The translations under genes were made by a program, and so were the position numbers. From positions 1 through 64,000 of the forward strand of contig CALRQT020000008.1 of assembly GCA_943370385.1 (NCBI GenBank): a stretch of 64,000 bases of DNA, read 5' to 3'. This stretch comes from BAIKAL-G1 sp943370385 (GTDB lineage Bacteria; Cyanobacteriota; Cyanobacteriia; PCC-6307; Cyanobiaceae). The first letter of the stretch is position 1. Each line of letters begins with the position of its first letter. The notes beneath the pieces are model-generated. The model saw nothing but the letters and a program-made list of their open reading frames with translations. It ran no database searches and had not been told where the DNA came from. Shown here in pieces: positions 44,068 to 52,784 of this stretch.

Positions 44068-44094
44068 AGCCAAGCCAACTTGCATCAACCGCTG

Positions 44095-44119
44095 GCCCCG
44101 CTCCAAGACGCGGGGCTTT
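44095..44119 (+). terminator. Terminator-like hairpin after the VWA PEP-CTERM gene
   Basis: GCCCCGC (44095-44101) pairs with GCGGGGC (44110-44116) around an 8-base loop, followed by a short TTT. It lies 27 bases after the stop codon. Confidence 0.5.
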
Positions 44120-44297
44120 CCTATTGGAATCGACCAAACCTTGGTCTGGATCCATCCAATCAATCAACAATCCAGTCGCTTAATACCACAACCAACAAAC
44201 GCAACAAGGACGTCAATGCCGCAGAGATGCGGCAGCCCTACCGCATGAAGACCTTAGCCTATCCCATAGGATTTGCGGGCATAAACTAGATTATTAG

Positions 44298-45116
44298 ATG
44301 GTTAGCAATCCGATCACTACGCCGAAACGTCCTGACCTGGCCGGCATTCTCTGGTGGGCAGCTGTCGCCCTCTACATAGTCTTTGCCCTGACAATCCTCA
44401 GTGCGGCGATCCCCTTGAACCTGGGCTCCGCCCTGTGGCAATTACAACTCAGCGACGTGCTCATCAGCCAATCGCCGATAGCCCTTCTCGCCACTTGCCT
44501 GGTCTTCCTATCCAGCCGCCTCGATGGGATCGGCGCCGTTCCGGCGGGGGCCCTGCGCTGGTGCACCCGCGCCGCCGGCGCCGCAGGTGTGGGCTATGCG
44601 CTGCTGATCCCCGTGCTCATGGTTGCCAGCTGGACGATGCTGAATCCCCCAGCCGGAACGGCCCAAGGGGGAGCGGAGGCCTCCATGAAGGGTCTGGAAC
44701 AGATCCAGGCCCGCGTCAAGCAAGCGGGATCCCAGGCCCAATTGCAGGAGATCTACGGGGCCCTGCCCAAGGGCCTGCCCGCCCTCGCCAGCCTCGGTCC
44801 CGACCTACCCAGCCAACGCCAGGGCATGGGGCAATTACTCGAACGCATCCACGGGCGCCTCACCATGCAGGTGAACCAGGAGCGCCAACGGCGCCAACTC
44901 CTGGTCGGCAAGAACGTGGCCCGCCTCGGCCTCTCCTCCCTGGTGCTGGCCTGCCTCTATCTAGGGGTGGCCACCCCCCTGCCCGCCACGATCGCCCGTT
45001 GGCGCGGCGGCGGCACGGCCCCCAAGCCAGAGGTGGCCAAACGCCCCAGCGCCAACGAGAGCTACTGGCAACGGCTAGTGGAGGACGACCAGAGCGAGGC
45101 GACACCCCACGGTTGA
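44298..45116 (+). CDS. HpsJ-like membrane protein
   Basis: This 272-residue protein has four membrane segments: ILWWAAVALYIVFALTILSA, then SPIALLATCLVFL, then VGYALLIPVLMVASW, and near the C terminus LGLSSLVLACLYLGVATPL. A helical region of about 90 residues lies between the third and fourth (KGLEQIQARVKQAGSQAQLQ). The layout matches HpsJ-family proteins that accompany cyanoexosortase A systems and hormogonium polysaccharide genes. The assignment rests on topology and on the PEP-CTERM neighbours. The start is ATG at 44298. Confidence 0.6.
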   Translation: MVSNPITTPKRPDLAGILWWAAVALYIVFALTILSAAIPLNLGSALWQLQLSDVLISQSPIALLATCLVFLSSRLDGIGAVPAGALRWCTRAAGAAGVGYALLIPVLMVASWTMLNPPAGTAQGGAEASMKGLEQIQARVKQAGSQAQLQEIYGALPKGLPALASLGPDLPSQRQGMGQLLERIHGRLTMQVNQERQRRQLLVGKNVARLGLSSLVLACLYLGVATPLPATIARWRGGGTAPKPEVAKRPSANESYWQRLVEDDQSEATPHG

Positions 45117-45237
45117 TCAGCCCGCACTGATCGGGCCCCGGCAACGCAGCTGCTTTCGGCTTGGGCCCAACAGCCCCATCCGGCCTGGGCCAGCCAGCCC
45201 CATCCCCCTCCGCCTGGTGATCCTCGGCCAAGGGAAA

Positions 45238-45264
45238 GGCCCCGGCAATCACCTTGCCGGGGCC
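45238..45264. terminator. Strong bidirectional terminator hairpin
   Basis: GGCCCCGGCAA (45238-45248) and TTGCCGGGGCC (45254-45264) form a perfect 11-bp stem with a 5-base loop between convergent genes. CCTTT follows on the plus strand and TTTCCCTT on the minus strand, so it can act in both directions. Confidence 0.75.
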
Positions 45265-45325
45265 CCTTTGTCATGCAGGCAGAGCATCGGATGGGCGATG
45301 GGCACCTCCCACCCGTCATTGGGAT

Positions 45326-46069
45326 TCAGCCCAGGCGGAACGTGCCAACCCGGCGACGCAACTTGCGGCTCCACCCAAACGCGGCAGCCGCGCCCAGGAG
45401 GGGCAAGGGACCGGGGACCTGCTCAAAACCGTTGGTCAGCGTCGCGAGGGAATGGCCCGCATCCACACTCCAACCGTCCCGGATATAGAGCTGCTGGATG
45501 CCAGTTCCAGCCAGGTTCAGATCGTCGTGGCCACCGTTCACGGACGTGAGCACCCCCAGGGAACTGGTGTCGGTCAGGCCCTTGAAAATCTCCTTTGTGG
45601 CCGTGGTGCCGCCACTGCCCAGCTCAGAAGAATCCAGGCTGATCAAGCCAAAGCTATAGCCGGAAGCGGGATCAATCGACAGCGTGTAATCAAAGTTGCC
45701 GCCGGCAGTGGGTCCAATCAAACCACCGGAGCCCCAATCAATCGTCGAAACCCAATCATCATCGAGGCTGACGCCATTGCCGGCGTAGTCGATCCAGGTG
45801 AAATCAACATGGCCCTCGCCCTGGTTGGGAGGCTTGACCACACTGAAAATCTTGTCACCCAGCCGTCCCTTGCTGGTTGTGTAACCAGCGCAATCGCCAC
45901 CCAGAGGGCCAAAGCTGCAGCTGTCTGTGACCACAACCGGCGCCGCCTGGGCCGAGGCGCCACCAAACAGGCCGGCAAAGCCCGTCAGCAGGCCGCCGCA
46001 AACCAGCGCCGAGCGCAGCAGCTTGATGCCAGAAGATCGGGCCTGGGGACCCGGATAAAACGTTGTCAT
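45326..46069 (-). CDS. PEP-CTERM surface protein of unknown function
   Basis: This 247-residue exported protein has a signal peptide (KLLRSALVCGGLLTGFAGLFGGASAQA) and a beta-rich central domain with two cysteines (TDSCSFGPLGGDCAGY) and Gly/Asp-rich segments. The C-terminal signal is VPGPLPLLGAAAAFGWSRKL followed by RRRVG. The signal is nearly identical to that of the VWA protein at 42871-44067. The central domain is not one I recognise; it reads like a PEP-CTERM accessory domain. I chose ATG at 46069; an upstream extension in the frame has no signal-like start. Confidence 0.8.
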   Translation of the reverse strand: MTTFYPGPQARSSGIKLLRSALVCGGLLTGFAGLFGGASAQAAPVVVTDSCSFGPLGGDCAGYTTSKGRLGDKIFSVVKPPNQGEGHVDFTWIDYAGNGVSLDDDWVSTIDWGSGGLIGPTAGGNFDYTLSIDPASGYSFGLISLDSSELGSGGTTATKEIFKGLTDTSSLGVLTSVNGGHDDLNLAGTGIQQLYIRDGWSVDAGHSLATLTNGFEQVPGPLPLLGAAAAFGWSRKLRRRVGTFRLG

Positions 46070-46382
46070 GGATGCAATGAAATGGGTTGCTAGATAAACA
46101 AGCCGCGGGCAGTTTATCCGTGCCAATAATTACATGGTTAAACCGATTTTTAATTCCTGCCGCAGATCCGCCAATGATCAGGCGTTTCAGCGAAGCAGCC
46201 CACCCTATGAATTAAACGCGCACGAGAATCAACTCCACTCCCCGTAGAACAGCAGTTACGATTGAGGACCCTTGCAGCGATCGCGAGGTGGCAACCATCA
46301 CATCTGCGGCCCATCAGGACCAGGCCGATCTATTTCACTTTTAACAATCTAATTTAACTTGGCCCTCTTCATCTCATTGACG
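46070..46382. promoter_or_regulatory. AT-rich divergent promoter region of two PEP-CTERM genes
   Basis: This 313-base region separates two divergent PEP-CTERM genes and is clearly richer in A and T than its surroundings. It contains runs such as TAATTACATGG and TTTTAACAATCTAATTTAAC and one HIP1 octamer at 46277-46284. I see no gene in it. Promoters for both genes should lie here, though no box stands out. Confidence 0.5.
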
Positions 46383-47216
46383 ATGAAACCAGCCCGCTCT
46401 CCATTGCCACCCCGCCTACGCGCCTTTGCCTTGAGCGGTGTTGCCGTCGGCCTCGCCCAGCTGGCCCTATTCGGCGGCAGCGCCCAGGCCGTAACGGTGG
46501 ACAAGATGCTCTTCCTCTCCACCGATGTATCCGGCAGTATCGACACCGCCGAGTACAACACCCAACGGCTGGGTTGGTCCAACGCCTTCCTGCTACCCAC
46601 GATCAAATCCTCGATTGCCGCCTCGCCCAACGGCATTGCCGTGGCCGTGGGCCAGTGGGACACGATTGCCCGCACCCCACTGGCGATCGACTGGACCCAC
46701 CTGACCGACAGCGCCAGCGTCGATAGTTTCGCGGCCCAGCTGGCCACCATGGCCCGCCAGGGTTTGGGCAGCACCTGTGTGTCCTGCGGCATCGATGCAG
46801 GTGTGGCCTCCATTCAAAGCGCCATCAGCAGTGGCCTGTTTGATGCGGCCGTCAAAATCATTGACATCTCCAGTGATGGCATTGAAAACGTGAACGACGA
46901 TGCCACGGTACGTGCCGCCCGGGACAATGCCGCCAGCCAGGGCATCAGCATCAATGCCCTCGCCATTGAAGGCGACTACGGCCCTACTGGAGTCAGCGAT
47001 TTTTACACCGCTAATGCGATTACTCCTGGTGGTTTTGTCAAAACAGTGACTGGTTTCACCGAATTCGAGAACGCTGCCACGATCAAGTTGGAACGCGAAG
47101 TCAATGGGGTTCCGGGTCCGTTGCCCGTGTTCGGAGCGATGGCGGCCTTCGGCTGGGCTGGTCGACTCCGCAAGCGCGTCAGCCTCGCCAAGCGCAACCT
47201 GACGGCCATGGCCTGA
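46383..47216 (+). CDS. DUF1194 (VWA-like) PEP-CTERM surface protein
   Basis: This 277-residue protein has a signal peptide ending near A36 (AQLALFGGSAQA). A VWA-like DUF1194 domain begins MLFLSTDVSGSIDTAEYNTQ and contains the MIDAS motif D48-x-S50-x-S52. Within it, ISSDGIENVNDDA and INALAIEGDYG are typical of the family. It ends VPGPLPVFGAMAAFGWAGRL and RKRVSLAKR, a slightly diverged PEP-CTERM tail. I chose the ATG at 46383; a TTG at 46359 would add eight residues before the signal peptide. A clean terminator follows. Confidence 0.85.
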   Translation: MKPARSPLPPRLRAFALSGVAVGLAQLALFGGSAQAVTVDKMLFLSTDVSGSIDTAEYNTQRLGWSNAFLLPTIKSSIAASPNGIAVAVGQWDTIARTPLAIDWTHLTDSASVDSFAAQLATMARQGLGSTCVSCGIDAGVASIQSAISSGLFDAAVKIIDISSDGIENVNDDATVRAARDNAASQGISINALAIEGDYGPTGVSDFYTANAITPGGFVKTVTGFTEFENAATIKLEREVNGVPGPLPVFGAMAAFGWAGRLRKRVSLAKRNLTAMA

Positions 47217-47267
47217 AGCCACCGCTTGATCCAGTGATCTGGGTCGGTTGAAAGTTGGGAACTGCCA

Positions 47268-47298
47268 CGCTGGTCGCCTGCCGCGACCAGCGTTTTTT
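47268..47298 (+). terminator. Rho-independent terminator after the DUF1194 gene
   Basis: CGCTGGTCGC (47268-47277) and GCGACCAGCG (47283-47292) form a perfect 10-bp stem with a 5-base loop, directly followed by six T residues (47293-47298). It lies about 50 bases after the stop codon and is the cleanest terminator in the window. Confidence 0.92.
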
Positions 47299-47575
47299 AT
47301 GGCAAACCTGGGGCTCCTGAAGGAAGCGCCCCACAACTGCCATCGATCCCATCGGGGGCCTGCGGAAGCATGGTCCTGGTCACCCCATCGGGCTTCTGGG
47401 TTGGCTGATTCAGGCCTGCCTAAACCGAATGGCCTCAATCGACGCGGGATGGGTTGGACGGCTGGGCTCCTGGGGGCTCGGAGCTCGGATGCGTCAGGGC
47501 CCCGGCTCCACCCCATTGGTTGTGGCCTGCCGCCAACGCCGATCACAACCACGACCGAACCTGGCCAAGCCTTCG
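47299..47575. other. Intergenic region without visible features
   Basis: Between the terminator and the 3' end of the minus-strand gene at 47576 I see no gene, repeat or clear hairpin. Short open frames here have shadow-like composition. Confidence 0.5.
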
Positions 47576-48676
47576 TTAAGGCAGGGCCCCGGGGGAAGCA
47601 GGTGCCTGCGCCGCTGGGGCCTCGGCAACGGCAGGCCCCGGAGCTGGTGCTGGCACCGTCGCCTTGGCGGTGACAGGGCCCTTGGGCAAGGGATGGAGAT
47701 GGAGCACCACCGGTTGGACGCTGCCCTGGGCCGGCGTCGCCTGACGGGAGGCCCAATCGCTGAGGTCGCGGTCGGAGACCGCCGGATCCTTCGCCACCAG
47801 GGCATCAATGCTGCCGTCGTGTTGCATCGCCAGGGGCAACACCACGGTGCGGCTGATGCGCTCCGAGGGCACGTGCACCACCCGGGCCTGGCTCAACCGG
47901 GCCGCGCCCAGGCCCTGCAGCTCGCGGCGCATGGGCTCACGCCAGCGGGCGGGCACGGGGGCCAGGGGGTCGCTGGTTTGGGCCAGCCGCGCCTGCTCAG
48001 CCCGGGCCAGGGGCGACATGGGCTCCTGGCTGGGCTGCTGCAGGGTCAAGGGTCCCCCCAGGAGTTCCGAACCGGAAAACTGCCGCAAAACCGGACTGGT
48101 GCGATCCACCCCCGACACCAGGGGCAGGCTGGAACGCCCCGCCAGGGACCGGGGCTGGAGCGCGGGCGGCTGGACCGCAAGGCGATGGGCGTTCCGGGTT
48201 TGGGCGGAAAAGGGCTGGGTGGAGGTCCAGGAGCCCACCAAGCCTGGGGCACGCAGGGGCCGCGAAGGGGCCTCCAGGGTGGCCCTACTCAAGGGGACCC
48301 TGCCCTTCGGCAAGGGGGTCACCTGAGATGGGGACACTAGCGAGGCAGGTACTTGGGAGGCTGTCTCCTGACTCGCTGCCCCCGGACTCGCCATCCCCTG
48401 GCCTGGCGTCCCCATCTGGCCCTCACCGGCGACCACGGGAAGGGAGTCGGCGGGGAGGGGCTCGCCGGCCAGGAGGCTGGCAACCGGCACCTGGGTCTTG
48501 GCCTGACTGGGGGTAGGCACCGCTGGCTGCTGCTGGGGATGGTCCGGCGGCTGCAACTGGCGCACCTGCAACCACTGGTCATGGGCCACGATCAGGAGCA
48601 CGGGCAACCAGTAGCTCTGCCAGAGCAGGGCATAGCCAATCGCCTTGAAATTGAAACCGGACTTGGAGTTTGCCAT
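47576..48676 (-). CDS. Pro/Gln/Ser-rich membrane-anchored hypothetical protein
   Basis: This 366-residue protein starts with ATG at 48676, 11 bases after the stop of the Wza-like gene. A single hydrophobic segment, AIGYALLWQSYWLPVLLIVA, lies near residue 20. The next 200 residues are low-complexity, rich in Pro, Gln, Ser and Ala. A more ordered part (about residues 225-320) contains ARVVHVPSERISRTVVLPLA, and the end is Pro/Ala-rich again. I do not recognise a family. Its place suggests a periplasmic part of the polysaccharide export machinery, perhaps a spanning or gap-filling protein. Confidence 0.65.
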   Translation of the reverse strand: MANSKSGFNFKAIGYALLWQSYWLPVLLIVAHDQWLQVRQLQPPDHPQQQPAVPTPSQAKTQVPVASLLAGEPLPADSLPVVAGEGQMGTPGQGMASPGAASQETASQVPASLVSPSQVTPLPKGRVPLSRATLEAPSRPLRAPGLVGSWTSTQPFSAQTRNAHRLAVQPPALQPRSLAGRSSLPLVSGVDRTSPVLRQFSGSELLGGPLTLQQPSQEPMSPLARAEQARLAQTSDPLAPVPARWREPMRRELQGLGAARLSQARVVHVPSERISRTVVLPLAMQHDGSIDALVAKDPAVSDRDLSDWASRQATPAQGSVQPVVLHLHPLPKGPVTAKATVPAPAPGPAVAEAPAAQAPASPGALP

Positions 48677-48687
48677 GGCGGGGAGAA

Positions 48688-49821
48688 TCAATACTGGGAG
48701 TAGTTGCGATAGAGGTAATAGAGATTGCCCACGGAGGTGAGGGGCGCCACCACCTGATTAATCGCGTCCATGCCGGCGCCATAGACACTGCGATTGACGA
48801 TCACCGTGTCACCCTCCTTAAGGGGAGGGTTGTAGGCATTGGAGACTCCCTTGCTGTAATTGAGCGTGAAAATTTCCCGGGTTGAGGTGCCATCCCGGTT
48901 CATCCTCACCAGCTCAATGTCATTGGTTTTGGCGCGCCAGGGGGTTGTGCCGCCCGCCGCCAGAATCGCCTCCGACAGGGTGATATTGGCGGGCAGGGCC
49001 AACCGTCCTGGAGCCTTCACTTCGCCCACCACGTTGATGGAAACCGTGCTGGGCCGCAGGTTGGAGGCGCCGAGGGCAAAGATCTCCTCGGGCACCGGCT
49101 TGTCGATGCGGCCCACCACAACGGTGTCACCATCAAAGAGCAGGGGGTTCTGGCGCTGGTCACCCGATTGCAGCAGGGCGCCCAGGTTGAGTTCCGATTC
49201 GGCCACCCGGCCGGAGCGGCCCAGGGGCTGGCGCTGCAGGCTGACCTTGCGCACATCTGCATTCAATGTGATGCCCCCGGCCGCCTGGATCGCCGACACG
49301 GGCGTGGCGCTGATCGTGGCGAGGCTGTAGAGGCCAGGCTTCTCCACCTCACCCAGCACGGTGACCTTGACCGGCCGGGGCGTGACCAGGCTCAAGGTGA
49401 GATCGGGCCGCAGCAGGTACTCGCCATAGAGGTCCCGCAGCCAGACCCGGGCCTGGCCGATCGTGAGCCCGGTGAGCTGCACCGACCCCAGCAAGGCCAG
49501 GGTGGCGGTGCCATCGGCCAGGATCGTGACGGCGCCCGACACCATGCTGGCCGAGGGATCCAGGAAGCTGAGGCTGAGGCCATCCCCGGGCCCGAGCCGG
49601 TAGAGATCGGCCTGGGCCGCCAGGGCGGACCGGGATGGGCCGCCTCGCTGGGGCGCGCCCGAGGCGCGAACGGCGGCAACCAGTGGCCCGGAACTGGCCG
49701 CCGTCGCCGGAACCAGGGCCAGGCCCTGGCCGACCACGGCCGCCACCATCAGCAACCCGGGGACCTGCCGGGCCCGCGGGCGCCCCGCTCGCTTCTGCAG
49801 CAAGCTGCTGCGTTCCTGCAT
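48688..49821 (-). CDS. Wza-like polysaccharide export protein
   Basis: This 377-residue protein has a signal-like segment (QVPGLLMVAAVVGQGLALVPA). The polysaccharide export domain YRLGPGDGLSLSFL leads to VTILADGTATLALLGSVQLT and a SLBB-like domain (VTVLGEVEKPGLYSLA, AIQAAGGITLNADVRKV). A second SLBB follows (INVVGEVKAPGRLALP, SEAILAAGGTTPWRAKTNDI). Wza-type proteins form the outer-membrane export channel. I chose ATG at 49821; upstream in-frame sequence lacks the signal. It is divergent from the Wzc-like gene, its expected partner. Confidence 0.85.
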   Translation of the reverse strand: MQERSSLLQKRAGRPRARQVPGLLMVAAVVGQGLALVPATAASSGPLVAAVRASGAPQRGGPSRSALAAQADLYRLGPGDGLSLSFLDPSASMVSGAVTILADGTATLALLGSVQLTGLTIGQARVWLRDLYGEYLLRPDLTLSLVTPRPVKVTVLGEVEKPGLYSLATISATPVSAIQAAGGITLNADVRKVSLQRQPLGRSGRVAESELNLGALLQSGDQRQNPLLFDGDTVVVGRIDKPVPEEIFALGASNLRPSTVSINVVGEVKAPGRLALPANITLSEAILAAGGTTPWRAKTNDIELVRMNRDGTSTREIFTLNYSKGVSNAYNPPLKEGDTVIVNRSVYGAGMDAINQVVAPLTSVGNLYYLYRNYSQY

Positions 49822-49988
49822 CAAAAAGCCGCAGATACGCCGCCTAATTGATACATACTTGCCGCTATTTACAGCTGGACTGGCTTGGCTAAGTGCCCTA
49901 ATCATGAGCAGGTGACCTCTGAACGAGTTTGCAATATAGCCCTCTTCTGTCAATATGTTGAGCAGCACTCTCGCGAGCAAACCTAGAG
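49822..49988. promoter_or_regulatory. Divergent promoter region of the Wza-like and Wzc-like genes
   Basis: This 167-base, relatively AT-rich region separates the two export genes. Co-regulation of channel and chain-length proteins from here is plausible. TTGACAG lies at about 49950 on the minus strand and could be a -35 element for the Wza-like gene, but no matching -10 box is placed at the right spacing. Confidence 0.4.
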
Positions 49989-52361
49989 ATGACTGGCACA
50001 CTATCTGGCCAAGGTTCTAATCCTGCTGCCCCGGGCGGCGGTCGACGATCGACCCGCTCCAACGCTGTTCATCTGTATCGCCAACCCTCTGGCCTTGACG
50101 GGCTGCCACCGCCCCTGGCATCCGGGGCCGAGCGGGCTGGAGGTGGCTCATCCGGCCTGGGCCAACTGCTGCGCACGGTGAAACGGCGCCAGGGGACCTT
50201 TGTGCTCACCTTCATCGTGGTCAGCAGCCTGCTGACGGCCAATACCCTGCGTCAGCGCTTATTCGCGCCGGTCTACGAAGGCGGCTTCGAGATGCAAATC
50301 GTGAATCCGTTTGAAATGAACGGTGCAGGCGTCGATCGGGGCAATGGTGGTGGTGATTCTGGGCTGGTGGAGAGCATCGCCCGCGGTGGCAATCGCAACG
50401 ATCTGCCCAACATGGTGAGGCTCCTACGCAGCCCCCTGTTGATCGCGCCGATTGCCGACCAACAGGCCGTATCCATGCAACTGATCATGCGCAATTTGCG
50501 CTTTGGCCTTCCCCAGGAAGGGGTTAGCAACGTGCTGGCGGTCTCGCTGCGTTGGGACGATCCGGTGAAGGGGAAGCAAATCCTGGATGCGCTCTCGCGC
50601 AGCTATGTGGCCTTCTCCCAGGTGCAACGGCAGGAGGCCCTCGATTCCGGCGTGCGCTTCCTGGGCCAGCAGGCCCCCGAGCTCCTGGCGCGCATGGACC
50701 GCCTCCAGGATGAACTGCGCCGCTTCCGGGTGCAATACGGCTACCTGGACCCCACCGCGCAAAGCGGCCAACTGCAGTCTTCCCGGGACAACCTCACCGG
50801 CACCCTGCGGGATCTGCAGCGGCAACAGGCCACCCTGGCAAGCCAGCTCGCCTCCACCCGGATCGGCCGGCTGCAACTGCAAGCGAGCGGCGCCCCGTCG
50901 GCCGACCAGCAACTGGGCCCGGCCGGCCTGGCCACCGCCCCCCGCACCGACCTGCGCGACATGGCCGCCAGTGGGGCGGCCACGGCCACACCCCTGGCGG
51001 AACTGCAGATGATCGAAAAGGACCTGGCCTCCGCCCGGGCCACCTTCAAGGAGTCCTCCCCAACGATCGCTGCCCTGAAGGCCCGGCGGGCCAAAATCAT
51101 GCCGGTGGTACAACGGCAAACGGTTGATTCACTCACGGCCTCCCTGCTGGCCAATGGCGCCCAACAGGATGAGGTGAATCGCCAGATCCTGCTACTCGAT
51201 GACAAGTTCCGGGCCAGCCCGCAGCGGATCAAGGAATACGAAAGCCTGCAACAACGGCTGGCCGTGGCCCGGGAAAATTACACCTCCTACATCCGCGCCC
51301 GGGAGTCCTATCGACTGGAGCAGGCCCGCTCCACCACCCCCTGGAAGGTGATTGCCCCAGCCGACTTCAATCCCGTGCCGGTGGAACCGGACCTTCAACA
51401 GGGTTTAGTACAGGCCCTGCTGTTGGGCCTGGTGGCCGCCACCCTGGCCGCCTACCTGCGGGACCGCACCGATCGGGTCTTCCATACCCCCGAAGAAGCG
51501 GAAAAGGCCTTGCAACTGCCCGTACTTGGCCTGATTCCCTTCCTGCCGCTGGAACCCGGCAAAACGATTGCGGCCTCCTTGGGAGACATGGGCGAAGCCG
51601 AGCGCTTTGCGATCAAGGAATCCCTGCGCGGCCTATTCACCACCTTTCGCATGCTGCGGGTCGACAGCCAGCCGCGCCTGATCGGCATCACCTCCTCCAG
51701 CCAGGGGGAAGGCCGCTCCACGGCCGTGGCCATTTTCGCCACAACCCTGGCCGACCTGGGGCTGCGGGTGCTGGTTGTGGATGGAGACCTACGCCTGCCC
51801 AATCAACAGAGGCTGTTTGGCCTGGAGAAGGGCGAGGGTTTCACCTCCCTATTACTGAATCCAGCCCTGCAAGCCGCCGATCTGATCAAGCCCGTGAACG
51901 ACCATCTCGACCTGCTGCTGGCGGGCCCGAAGGTACCCGATCCGGCCCGATTGTTGAACTCGAGGCGGTGCAAGGAGGTGGTGAATCAGATTCGCCAATT
52001 GCCCAACTACGACCTAATCCTGGTGGACACCCCTCCCTGCCTGTTAATCACCGATGCTTCCATGCTCGGCGAGCAACTCGATGGCATGCTGTTCCTGGTG
52101 GGGCTTGGCAAGGTCAGGGGCGACATGGCCCCCCAGGCCTGCCGCCGCATCGAAGCCGCCGGCATCGATCTGCTGGGCACCATCTGCAACCAGCAGATCC
52201 TGCCCACCCGCCTCAATGATTATGGCCACGAGTATGGCTATGTGCATCACTACGCCACCACCTCAAGCCCAGAACCTACCTGGGAAAAGGCCCTAGGCGA
52301 AAGGATGCAGCCCCAACTGGATCGGCTGGGACACCTGCTCCAACGCAAATCCGTAAAATAA
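49989..52361 (+). CDS. Wzz/Wzc-like polysaccharide chain-length protein with BY-kinase-like domain
   Basis: This 790-residue inner-membrane protein has a Wzz-type first half. A membrane segment lies near residue 75 (RQGTFVLTFIVVSSLLTANTL), a long coiled-coil periplasmic part follows (LARMDRLQDELRRFRVQYG), and a second membrane segment is QALLLGLVAATLAAYL. The cytosolic half has Walker A-like SSSQGEGRSTAVAIF, Walker A' LRVLVVDGDLRLPNQQRLFG and Walker B YDLILVDTPPCLLITDA, as in bacterial tyrosine kinases. The Walker A lysine is arginine (R576). The C terminus has a tyrosine cluster (NDYGHEYGYVHHY), the usual autophosphorylation site. It likely controls polymer length and export. Confidence 0.88.
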   Translation: MTGTLSGQGSNPAAPGGGRRSTRSNAVHLYRQPSGLDGLPPPLASGAERAGGGSSGLGQLLRTVKRRQGTFVLTFIVVSSLLTANTLRQRLFAPVYEGGFEMQIVNPFEMNGAGVDRGNGGGDSGLVESIARGGNRNDLPNMVRLLRSPLLIAPIADQQAVSMQLIMRNLRFGLPQEGVSNVLAVSLRWDDPVKGKQILDALSRSYVAFSQVQRQEALDSGVRFLGQQAPELLARMDRLQDELRRFRVQYGYLDPTAQSGQLQSSRDNLTGTLRDLQRQQATLASQLASTRIGRLQLQASGAPSADQQLGPAGLATAPRTDLRDMAASGAATATPLAELQMIEKDLASARATFKESSPTIAALKARRAKIMPVVQRQTVDSLTASLLANGAQQDEVNRQILLLDDKFRASPQRIKEYESLQQRLAVARENYTSYIRARESYRLEQARSTTPWKVIAPADFNPVPVEPDLQQGLVQALLLGLVAATLAAYLRDRTDRVFHTPEEAEKALQLPVLGLIPFLPLEPGKTIAASLGDMGEAERFAIKESLRGLFTTFRMLRVDSQPRLIGITSSSQGEGRSTAVAIFATTLADLGLRVLVVDGDLRLPNQQRLFGLEKGEGFTSLLLNPALQAADLIKPVNDHLDLLLAGPKVPDPARLLNSRRCKEVVNQIRQLPNYDLILVDTPPCLLITDASMLGEQLDGMLFLVGLGKVRGDMAPQACRRIEAAGIDLLGTICNQQILPTRLNDYGHEYGYVHHYATTSSPEPTWEKALGERMQPQLDRLGHLLQRKSVK

Positions 52362-52784
52362 TCCCGCCAGGCCCGATCGAGGGGGCCGCCATAACGGGTT
52401 GGGCCCTTGATGCCCAATCCGACCCGGCAAACAGCAAGGGCGCGCCGTCAACTTGACGTGGCTAAAAACAGACAGCCAGAGCGCGGTAGAACCCTGTCGA
52501 TGGTGCCCTCCGCTGGCCGGCCCCAAAGCTATCGAAACCAACCAACTAGAGCATCCCCCGTGCGAAGAACCATCACTGAGTTTCAGGCTCGCTTCGGCCG
52601 GACGGGGCCATGGTCACCATCACGTTGGTCCATGCCAACCATCTGCCCCATTAACGCTTCTCTTCGACTGCATTGACACCAGTCCGTGGTCAACCATTTA
52701 GACTTTGCCCTTCAAGACTAGCCCCAGTCAGCCGCCAAGCAAAGCCAATGGCTACTGGGTTTATTTATTTTTGAGGGCAAGTCA
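52362..52784. other. Intergenic region before the putative glycosyltransferase
   Basis: I see no convincing gene in these 423 bases. TTGACA at 52673-52678 with TTTAG-rich sequence 17-18 bases later could be a promoter for the gene at 52785, though the -10 match is weak. A TGAGGGCAAG stretch about 14 bases before the GTG start is a plausible ribosome binding site. Composition shifts to higher AT over the last 150 bases. Confidence 0.45.
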
